Assembly (NCBI GenBank): GCA_901538445.1 | Contig: LR594584.1 | Span: 4,861,360-4,925,359 of the forward strand | Direction: 5' to 3' | Length of the DNA stretch: 64,000 bases | Origin: Gemmataceae bacterium | GTDB taxonomy: Bacteria > Planctomycetota > Planctomycetia > Gemmatales > Gemmataceae | Shown: positions 38,557 through 45,394 of the stretch, piece by piece | How the letters are laid out: each line of letters opens with the position of its first letter | How positions within the stretch are numbered: the stretch's first letter is position 1 | Made by a program: the position numbers and the translations under genes | The notes under the pieces: model-generated | What the model saw: only the letters and a program-made list of their open reading frames with translations | What the model was told of the DNA's origin: nothing | Database searches by the model: none

Positions 38557-40545
38557 TCACTTCCCCGGTTCGGCGTCGGACGCGATCTTGCACCGCGGGA
38601 GCGCCTTTTGAAGCGCCGCGACGCCCTCGGGCGTCACACGCGTGTTCCGCACGTCGAGGCCGATCAGTTCCTTGAACCTGGCGATCTCCCCCAGCCCATT
38701 GTTTGTCAGGGCGGTGTGGTCGAGCCGCAGCTCGCGCAGCCCCTCGCACTTCTGGAAGCAGGCCAGGGCCCCGTCGCCGACGTTCGGGCAGTGCGGCAGG
38801 AACAGCTCCACGAGGCGGGCGCAGTCGGCGAACGCCGCCAGCCCCTTGTCGGTGACCTTCACGTCGCCCATGTCGAGCCGCCGCAGGTCGTCGCACCCCT
38901 TGAAGTGCGCCAGCCCGGCGTCGGTGAGCCGCGGCATCTCCGACAGGTTCAGGTGCTGGATCGCCTTGCAGTTCTTGAAGTGGGCCAGCCCGGCCTCGCC
39001 GACGGGCACCCGGTTCAGGATGAGGGTCCTCACCTCGCGGCACCCCTCGAACGCCGCGAACCCCTTGTCGTCGATGGCCTGTGTGTTTCCCAGGAAGTCG
39101 ATGAGCGTGACCGCGAACGGCCGCTGGGGCAGGGTCGCGATGATGCGGACCTCCTCGCCGGGCGTGATGTAGATGACGGCCCCGACCGACAGCGCGTACT
39201 CGGCCGCGACCCGCTCCCCGTCCTTCTTGGGCGTCGCGGGGGTGACCTTCACCGGCTTCGTCAGCGGCGGGGCGACCGCCGCGTCGTCGGGCGGCGGGGC
39301 GTCCGGCTTCGAGCCGCTCGTGAGGAGGAACGCGGCGAGCGCGAGCGTGAGCACCGCGAACGCGATCGCGCCGGCGAGCACCTTCGGGAAGGCCGCGGCC
39401 GGCTGCGGGCGGGGCGACTTCGGCGGCCGCGCCCCCTCCGGCATCACCTCCGTGGCCAGCTCCCCGCTCACCGTGCCGCTCTGGGTGATGTGCTCGAACG
39501 GGTTCGGCTCGTAGTTGGTGATCGCCATCGGCACGTACACCACCTGCGGCTGCCCGGTCGCCGCGGCCGGCGACTGCATCGCCCCGAAGATCGCCTTCAG
39601 CTCCTCGGCGACGGCCGCGGCCGTGGGCGGGCGGGCCGCGGGCCGCTTGGCCAGGAGCCGGTGGACCAGGGCCGCGAGCGGCTCCGGGGTCCGCGGGTTC
39701 CACTGCCGCACCGGGACCGGGTGATCGACCGCCAGAGCGGTGAGCACGGCCATGGGCGTGTCGCCCGTGAACGGCATCCGCCCGGTGCAGAGCTGGTACA
39801 GCACCACCCCGAGGCTGAACAGGTCGCTGCGGGCGTCGAGCGGGAGCCCCCGGGCCTGCTCGGGGCTCATGTACGCCGGGGTGCCGACGACGAGCCCCTT
39901 CCCGGTCAGGTTCACGCTCTCGTCCCGCTGCCGGGCGAGGCCGAAGTCGAGGAGCTTGACCCGCCCGTTCGGGGACTCGAGCCACACGTTGGCGGGCTTG
40001 ATGTCGCGGTGGATCAGGCCGAGCTGGTGCGCCGCGTCGAGCCCGAGCGCCGCCTCCTGGCCGATCCGCACCGCCTGCGGGACCGTGGGGAGGCCGTACT
40101 TCGCGAGGTACTCGTCGAGCGGGTAGCCCTGGAGGTACTGGAGGGCGATGTACGGGGTGCCGTCGGTCTCGTCGGCCTCGAAGATGCCGACGACGTGGTC
40201 GCTGCTCACCCGGGCGGCGGCGCGGGCCTCGCGGAGGAACCGCTCCTTGGCGGTCGCGTCGGCGGCGGCCTCGGGGAGCATGACCTTGAGCGCCACCTTG
40301 CGCTGGAGCCGCTCGTCGAACGCGAGGAACACGGCCCCCATGCCGCCGCGGCCGAGTTCCCGCTGGAGCCGGTACTTGCCGAGCCGCCCGAGTTCGTCCG
40401 GGGCCGCGGGCTGCCCGAGGGCCGGCAGCTCGCTGGTGACGGCCCGCGGCGGCCCGTACTGCGCGACCGTGTCGCCGCCCGGGGGCGTGCCCGGGCTCGC
40501 CGGCGCGAACGGCATCGTGGGCTGCGAGTCGCCGGGCTTGGGCAT
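38557..40545 (-). CDS. PknB-type Ser/Thr protein kinase with C-terminal leucine-rich repeats
   Basis: 662 residues. Kinase domain about 59-330: glycine loop GRGGMG (65-70), catalytic Lys in VALKVMLP (Lys87), HRDIKPANV with Asp181, DFGLAR and GTPAYMSPEQARGLPLDARSDLFSLG. A membrane segment (VLAGAIAFAVLTLALAAFLLTSG) lies near residue 400-425; after it an outer part of about 220 residues carries LRR units (VRTLILNRVPVGEAGLAHFKNC, IQHLNLSEMPRLTDAGLAHFKGC, LRRLDMGDVKVTDKGLAAFADC, LRELRLDHTALTNNGLGEIARF). This layout is typical of Gemmata-type planctomycetes. It lies opposite to and within the split DevBCA locus, which could be its regulatory target. Confidence 0.92.
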   Translation of the reverse strand: MPKPGDSQPTMPFAPASPGTPPGGDTVAQYGPPRAVTSELPALGQPAAPDELGRLGKYRLQRELGRGGMGAVFLAFDERLQRKVALKVMLPEAAADATAKERFLREARAAARVSSDHVVGIFEADETDGTPYIALQYLQGYPLDEYLAKYGLPTVPQAVRIGQEAALGLDAAHQLGLIHRDIKPANVWLESPNGRVKLLDFGLARQRDESVNLTGKGLVVGTPAYMSPEQARGLPLDARSDLFSLGVVLYQLCTGRMPFTGDTPMAVLTALAVDHPVPVRQWNPRTPEPLAALVHRLLAKRPAARPPTAAAVAEELKAIFGAMQSPAAATGQPQVVYVPMAITNYEPNPFEHITQSGTVSGELATEVMPEGARPPKSPRPQPAAAFPKVLAGAIAFAVLTLALAAFLLTSGSKPDAPPPDDAAVAPPLTKPVKVTPATPKKDGERVAAEYALSVGAVIYITPGEEVRIIATLPQRPFAVTLIDFLGNTQAIDDKGFAAFEGCREVRTLILNRVPVGEAGLAHFKNCKAIQHLNLSEMPRLTDAGLAHFKGCDDLRRLDMGDVKVTDKGLAAFADCARLVELFLPHCPNVGDGALACFQKCEGLRELRLDHTALTNNGLGEIARFKELIGLDVRNTRVTPEGVAALQKALPRCKIASDAEPGK

Positions 40546-40626
40546 GCCGTCACTCCGAACAAATGCGTACCCGACCATCCTATCTGAGCGGCGCGTGACG
40601 CCAAAGCGCCGAATGCCCGCGGCCCG

Positions 40627-40635
40627 TGGTACAAT
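40627..40635 (+). promoter_or_regulatory. Extended -10 element TGGTACAAT
   Basis: Same nine bases as at 11726. The start codon of the 86-residue gene lies 27 bases downstream, with GGGAGGG (about 40649-40655) as a good ribosome-binding site. The gene and its transporter neighbours downstream may be transcribed from here. Confidence 0.5.
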
Positions 40636-40661
40636 GGCGGCACCGATCCGGGAGGGCTCAC

Positions 40662-40922
40662 ATGGTCACGCTGTACGTTGCCGGGAAGAAGGTCGACTGG
40701 GCCGACGCGGGCCGGGTGCTCGCGGACCGGACCGCGCTCGCCGAGCGGATCGAACTCCGCGACGAGTCGGGGCAGGTGGTGAACCGGCTCCGGTCCGAGT
40801 CCGTCGCGCGCGACGACGACCCGGACTGGGTGAAGGCCATCACCCCGGAGGCGATCGCGGAGGCCCAGAAGGGCCCGTTCATGACGCTCGACGAGTACCG
40901 CAAGCAGGCGGACTGGCGGTGA
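40662..40922 (+). CDS. Small conserved-looking protein, 86 residues
   Basis: MVTLYVAGKKVDWADAGRVLADRTALAERIELRD then QVVNRLRSESVA, ending TLDEYRKQADWR. It is charged, probably alpha/beta, with no membrane segment or Cys. It has both a good -10 and a Shine-Dalgarno. It sits between the kinase and the second permease. No known family recognised; the end resembles short phosphodegron- or antitoxin-like tails (TLDEYRKQ..) but nothing around it supports a toxin-antitoxin pair. Confidence 0.68.
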   Translation: MVTLYVAGKKVDWADAGRVLADRTALAERIELRDESGQVVNRLRSESVARDDDPDWVKAITPEAIAEAQKGPFMTLDEYRKQADWR

Positions 40923-40979
40923 CCGACGCCGATCAATAGGACTGACCGCCCGGCAACCCGGAAGGTGGTTTTGTCGGCC

Positions 40980-41043
40980 GGCGAGCCGGGAGCGTCAGCG
41001 ACCGGAGGGACGCTGCTCCGGTCGCTGACGCTCCCGGCTCGCC
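40980..41043. repeat. REP-like palindromic element, class 2
   Basis: Two perfectly complementary 27-base arms (40980-41006, beginning GGCGAGCCGGGAGCGTCAGC; 41017-41043, ending CTGACGCTCCCGGCTCGCC) around a ten-base loop. The ends GGCGAGC/GCTCGCC are the same as in class 1, while the inner word GAGCGTCAGCGACCGG is different. It lies between the 86-residue gene and the second permease. Confidence 0.75.
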
Positions 41044-41071
41044 GAAGTCGCCGCCCGCTCCCAGGCCCCAC

Positions 41072-42301
41072 ATGCCGCGCCCCCCCGCCGTACCGCTCGC
41101 CTGGGCCAACCTCGCGCACGACAAGGTGCGGTTCGCGCTGTTCACCGCGGGCATCGGGTTCGCCGTGGTCCTCATGGGGGTCCAGCTCGGCATCATGAAC
41201 GCGATGCTCGACAGCAACACCGTTCTGCTCCGCCGCACGAACGCCGACCTCGTCCTCGTCAACCCGGCCCGCAAGTCGCTCCTGTTCCGCGAGGGGGTGA
41301 ACCGCCGCCGCGCCGACCTCGCCCGCCAGGTGCCCGGGGTCCGGTCCGTCGAGCCGCTGTACGTCGATTACCACCTCGGCATGCTCCGGCACACGGCCGA
41401 CGACCCCAACGAGCGGACCCAAACCCGCCGCATCCGCGTCGTCGGCGTGGACCCCGACGGCGGCCTCCTGAACCTCCCCGGTGTCACGGCGGCCGACTGG
41501 GAGCGGCTCCGGGTGCCGGGCGCGGCGCTGTACGACCGCAAGAGCCGCCCGCACCCGGACCAGGCGCGGCACCCCGGCGAGACGGTGTTCGGCGCGCTCG
41601 CCGACGGCGTGCAGACCGAACTCGCGGGCCGCGACGTCACCCTGGTCGGCAACGGGTTCGAGCTCGGGTTCGACTTCGGCACCGACGGCACGCTGGTGGT
41701 CAGCGACCGCACGTTCGCGGCCTGGATCCGCGCCCCGTACGCCGGCCCCGGCACCGACCCGCTCGCCGAGATCGACCTCGCGTGCGTGCGGCTCGACCCC
41801 GGCGCGAGCGCCGCCGACGTGCAGCAGCGGCTCCGCGAGCTGTTCGCGACCGGCGGCGACGTGGACGTGCTCACCCGGTCCCAGATGATCGACCGCGAGA
41901 AGTGGTTCTGGTGGACCAACACGCCGATCGGGTTCGCGTTCGGGGCCGGGGTGGTGCTCGGGTTCGTCGTCGGGCTGGTGATCTGCTACCAGATCCTGTC
42001 GAGCGACATCGCCGACCACGTCGCCGAGTACGCGACCCTCAAGGCCATCGGGTACCCGAACCGGTATCTCAGCTCCGTTGTGCTGCAGGAGGCGCTGATC
42101 CTCGCGGCGATGGGGTACGTCCCCGGGATCCTCGTGACGCTCGCGACGTACGCCGGGCTGACGCGGCTCACCGGGCTGCCGATGGAACTCACGTTCCCGC
42201 GGGCGGGCCTGATCCTCGGCCTCACGGTGGCGATGTGCGTCGGCAGCGCGTGGCTCGCCGTGGGCAAGGTGAAGAAGGTGGACCCGGCCGATGTCTTCTA
42301 G
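41072..42301 (+). CDS. DevC-like ABC permease, paralogue 2 (FtsX-type)
   Basis: 409 residues with the same plan as the 37224-38441 permease: LAWANLAHDKVRFALFTAGIGFAVVLMGVQLG at the start, a large outer domain, and three C-terminal membrane segments (FAFGAGVVLGFVVGLVICYQIL, EALILAAMGYVPGILVTLATY, RAGLILGLTVAMCVGSAWLAV) with the coupling segment EYATLKAIGYPNRY. Similarity between the two (for example LAWANLAHxKxR and VDPADVF/ADPADLF ends) shows they are paralogues. It overlaps the ATPase gene by 11 bases. The two permeases may form a heterodimer or serve two different exporters. Confidence 0.87.
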   Translation: MPRPPAVPLAWANLAHDKVRFALFTAGIGFAVVLMGVQLGIMNAMLDSNTVLLRRTNADLVLVNPARKSLLFREGVNRRRADLARQVPGVRSVEPLYVDYHLGMLRHTADDPNERTQTRRIRVVGVDPDGGLLNLPGVTAADWERLRVPGAALYDRKSRPHPDQARHPGETVFGALADGVQTELAGRDVTLVGNGFELGFDFGTDGTLVVSDRTFAAWIRAPYAGPGTDPLAEIDLACVRLDPGASAADVQQRLRELFATGGDVDVLTRSQMIDREKWFWWTNTPIGFAFGAGVVLGFVVGLVICYQILSSDIADHVAEYATLKAIGYPNRYLSSVVLQEALILAAMGYVPGILVTLATYAGLTRLTGLPMELTFPRAGLILGLTVAMCVGSAWLAVGKVKKVDPADVF

Positions 42302-43640
42302 CACCGTACCCCCGCCGCCCGGATCGCCGGTCCTCCGCATCAGCGGGGTGAACCACCACTTCGGCACCGGCGACACCCGCACCCAGGTGCTGTTCCACAA
42401 CACCCTGGAGGTGATGCCCGGCGAGCTGGTCATCATGAGCGGGCCGTCCGGGTCCGGGAAGACGACGCTGCTCACGCTCGTCGGCGGGCTCCGCACGCTG
42501 CAAGAGGGGCAGATCGAGGTGTGGGACGGGGACCGCGGCGACTACCGCACGCTCCGCGGCACCCCCGAGCCCGAACTCGTCCACGTCCGCCGGCTCATCG
42601 GGTTCATCTTCCAGCGGCACAACCTGTTCGACTCGCTCACCGCGACGCAGAACGTCCGCATGGCGCAGCGGCTCAGGAGCACCACCGGCGACCCGGACGC
42701 CGACGCCCGCGACCTGCTCCAGTACCTCCTACTCGGCACCCTCGACATCCAGGGGAAGCCGCAGAAGGTGCGGTTCGACTACAAGCCGGCGCAGCTCTCG
42801 GGCGGGCAGCGGCAGCGGGTCGCGGTCGCCCGCGCGCTGGTGAACCGGCCGAAGCTCGTGCTGGCGGACGAGCCGACCGCGGCGCTCGACGCCAACAGCG
42901 GCCTCGCCGTGGTGACCCTGCTCCAGAACCTGGCCCGCACCCGGCCCGACGACGAGCTGGCGGCCCTCGTGCGGTCCGGCGAGGACGCGGGCGAGGCCGG
43001 CCGGCTCGCGGACTGGCAGGTGCCGCTGCTGCGGCAGATCGCGACCGCGACCGGCACCACGAGCCTGATCGTCACGCACGACGCGCGGATCATGAACCTG
43101 GCCGACCGCATCGTCCACATGGAGCGGGGCCGGATCGAGTCGAACGTGGTCGTGGCCGAGCGGCTGTTCGTCCGCAACGGGCTCCGCCAGAGCGCCGCGT
43201 TCGCCGCGATCCTCCCCGAGGAGCAGCAGAAGATCGCCGACGAGTTGCTCGTCGGGGTCCACCCGGACCTCCCGGTGCGCCCGGACCAACTCGCGGCCCA
43301 CCCCGGGCGGGTCGAGGTGTACGACCCCGGGCAGGACGTCCTGCGCGTGGGCGACCCGGTGGACGAGCACAGCAAGTTCTACCTGATCCGCCGCGGCACC
43401 GTGGAGGTGTGGCGCGCGCCCGAGGGGGAGCCGCTGCGGAAGGTCGCCGAACTGGGGCCGGGGCGGTACTTCGGCGAGGTCGCGCTGCTCATGGACCAGC
43501 CGCGGAACGCGACGGTCCGGGCCGCGACCCGCGTGGAGGTGTACGCGGTGGACCGGGCCACGTTCGACCGGTACAAGACCGTGAGCCGCCCGTTCATCGA
43601 CCGCATCCTGGAGAACTTCGGCCCCGCCGGCGAGGCGTGA
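42291..43640 (+). CDS. DevA-like ABC ATPase fused to a cyclic-nucleotide-binding domain
   Basis: 449 residues. ABC domain about 15-290: Walker A GPSGSGKTT, Q-loop FIFQRHNLFDSLT, signature LSGGQRQR, Walker B LVLADEPTAALD and H-loop IVTHDARIM; it has an insertion of about 40 residues (ARTRPDDELAALVRSGEDAGEAG) before the H-loop. After about residue 340 a CNMP-type domain follows: VYDPGQDVLRVGDPVDEHSKFYLIRRGTVEVWR, then the phosphate-binding cassette YFGEVALLMDQPRNATVRA, where the Glu and Arg needed for cyclic nucleotide contact are present. Export may thus be gated directly by cAMP or cGMP, or the domain may be a structural dimerisation unit. Confidence 0.9.
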   Translation: MSSSTVPPPPGSPVLRISGVNHHFGTGDTRTQVLFHNTLEVMPGELVIMSGPSGSGKTTLLTLVGGLRTLQEGQIEVWDGDRGDYRTLRGTPEPELVHVRRLIGFIFQRHNLFDSLTATQNVRMAQRLRSTTGDPDADARDLLQYLLLGTLDIQGKPQKVRFDYKPAQLSGGQRQRVAVARALVNRPKLVLADEPTAALDANSGLAVVTLLQNLARTRPDDELAALVRSGEDAGEAGRLADWQVPLLRQIATATGTTSLIVTHDARIMNLADRIVHMERGRIESNVVVAERLFVRNGLRQSAAFAAILPEEQQKIADELLVGVHPDLPVRPDQLAAHPGRVEVYDPGQDVLRVGDPVDEHSKFYLIRRGTVEVWRAPEGEPLRKVAELGPGRYFGEVALLMDQPRNATVRAATRVEVYAVDRATFDRYKTVSRPFIDRILENFGPAGEA

Positions 43641-43735
43641 CCCGGACCGGGTTCCGGTCGTGCGGGCGAACCCCGACGCGCGGGCGGGGTTCGGGCGTTC
43701 CGCGGGCGTTCACGCTTCCGCTGCGCCGCACCCGG

Positions 43736-43744
43736 TGGTAGCAT
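43736..43744 (+). promoter_or_regulatory. Extended -10 element TGGTAGCAT before glgC
   Basis: TG-G-TAGCAT lies 66 bases before the glgC ATG. A weak -35 (TTCCGC, 43716-43721) stands 17 bases upstream. Confidence 0.45.
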
Positions 43745-43809
43745 CGTGTCGTCGGGCCGGCTCGCCGACCGGCCGCACCCGTCGCGGGAATCCACCGAGG
43801 CTCTTCTCC

Positions 43810-45102
43810 ATGCGTTCCGTTCTGTCAATCATCCTGGGCGGGGGCCGCGGCACGCGCCTGTTCCCGCTCACGAAGAACCGCTCCAAGCCCGCCGTCCCCG
43901 TCGCGGGCAAGTACCGCCTGATCGACATCCCGATCTCCAACTGCATCAACAGCGACCTCAACAACATCTACATCCTGACGCAGTTCCTCAGCGTCAGCCT
44001 GCACCGGCACATCGCCAACACGTACAAGTTCGACATGTTCAGCCAGGGGTTCGTCGAGGTGCTCGCGGCCCAGCAGACGAACGAGAGCGCGGACTGGTAC
44101 CAGGGGACCGCCGACGCGGTCCGCCAGAACATCTCGTACATCGAGCGGGAGAACCCGGACGAGGTGCTGATCCTCTCCGGCGACCAGTTGTACCGCATGG
44201 ACTTCCGCCACCTGATCGAGACGCACCGCGGGCACCGGGCCGACGTGACCATCGCCGCGATCCCGGTCCCCGAGAAGGACACCCCCGGGTTCGGCCTGCT
44301 GAGCATGGACACGCACAGCCGGGTGACCGGGTTCGTCGAGAAGCCCAAGACCGCCGAGGAGCGGGCCCCGTACCACACGTCGGCCGAGTGGATCGAGAAG
44401 CGGGGCATCCCGTGCAACAACCGGCACTACCTCGCGAACATGGGGATCTACCTGTTCAAGACCGAGGTGCTGTACGAGCTGCTCACCGCCAAGCCGCTGG
44501 CCACCGACTTCGGCAAGGAGGTGTTCCCCCGGAACTACAAGACGAAGAAGGTGTGCGCCCACCTGTTCGACGGTTACTGGGAGGACCTGGGCACGATCCG
44601 CAGCTACCACGAGTCGAGCCTCGCGCTCGCCAGCTCGAAACCGCCGTTCGACTTCTTCACCCCGGACGGGGTCATCTACACCCGGATGCGGAACCTGCCC
44701 GCGAGCCGGTTCGACGGGGCCACGCTCACCGAGAGCGTCGTCGCCGACGGGTGCGCGATCGGGGCCGGGTCGAAGATCGAGCGGAGCCTGATCGGGGTCC
44801 GGAGCCGGATCGGCAACGACTGCGTCATCACCGACACCGTGGTGCTCGGCTCGGACTCGTTCGAGACCGACGCGCAGCGGGCCGAGAACGCCCGGGTCGG
44901 CCGGCCGTCGCTGACCGTGGGCGACAAGACGGTGATCGAGAAGGCGATCCTCGACAAGGACTGCCGCATCGGCCGCGGGGTGAAGCTCGTCAACAAGGAC
45001 CGCCGCCAGGAGGCCGACGGCCCCAACGGCATGTACCACATCCGCGACGGGATCGTCTGCATCCCCCGCGGGGCCGTCGTGCCCGACGGGGTCGTGATCT
45101 GA
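43810..45102 (+). CDS. glgC: Glucose-1-phosphate adenylyltransferase (ADP-glucose pyrophosphorylase)
   Basis: 430 residues, full length for GlgC, which makes ADP-glucose from glucose-1-phosphate and ATP and commits carbon to glycogen. Seen: the nucleotide loop ILGGGRGTRLFPLTKNRSKPAVPVAGKYRLID, SGDQLYRMDF, GFVEKP, YLANMGIYLFKTEVL and DYWEDLGT-like GYWEDLGT; the C-terminal left-handed beta-helix follows (VVADGCAIGAGSKIERSLIGVRSRIGNDCVI). The genes at 59479-61557 (debranching) and 62881 onward (treZ) act on the same polymer. Start ATG 43810 begins the conserved N-terminus. A GC-rich hairpin follows the stop. Confidence 0.94.
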   Translation: MRSVLSIILGGGRGTRLFPLTKNRSKPAVPVAGKYRLIDIPISNCINSDLNNIYILTQFLSVSLHRHIANTYKFDMFSQGFVEVLAAQQTNESADWYQGTADAVRQNISYIERENPDEVLILSGDQLYRMDFRHLIETHRGHRADVTIAAIPVPEKDTPGFGLLSMDTHSRVTGFVEKPKTAEERAPYHTSAEWIEKRGIPCNNRHYLANMGIYLFKTEVLYELLTAKPLATDFGKEVFPRNYKTKKVCAHLFDGYWEDLGTIRSYHESSLALASSKPPFDFFTPDGVIYTRMRNLPASRFDGATLTESVVADGCAIGAGSKIERSLIGVRSRIGNDCVITDTVVLGSDSFETDAQRAENARVGRPSLTVGDKTVIEKAILDKDCRIGRGVKLVNKDRRQEADGPNGMYHIRDGIVCIPRGAVVPDGVVI

Positions 45103-45103
45103 C

Positions 45104-45151
45104 GCGGCCCGCGGCCCGGGAATTCTGGGGATTGGGCGGGCCGCGGGCCGC
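45104..45151 (+). terminator. GC-rich hairpin after glgC
   Basis: GCGGCCCGCGGCCC (45104-45117) and GGGCCGCGGGCCGC (45138-45151) are perfect complements, one base after the glgC stop. No U-tract follows. Confidence 0.5.
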
Positions 45152-45255
45152 GGCCGCCAATACCACATCCGGGCCGCTCCGAGCGGTGCCGCGGGCGCGG
45201 CCGGTCACCTCGCCGCCCCGGCGTTCAAAGCCCTCTCCCGACGGAATTTACGGGG

Positions 45256-45284
45256 TTGACAGGCCGTTCGCGGCCGGCCATCGT
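45256..45284 (+). promoter_or_regulatory. Predicted sigma-70-type promoter of the M48-like gene
   Basis: Consensus TTGACA (45256-45261), a 17-base spacer and CATCGT (45279-45284). It rules out the earliest in-frame ATG at 45284 as the start and leaves a leader of about 100 bases before ATG 45395. Confidence 0.5.
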
Positions 45285-45394
45285 TGAGATGGATGGACCC
45301 TCATGCGTCGCTCCGTGCCGGCCCGCCCGGACCCGCACCGCCGGGGCCGGACGCCGGAGCCGCACCCCGCGAGCGCCATACCACCGCGAGCCGT

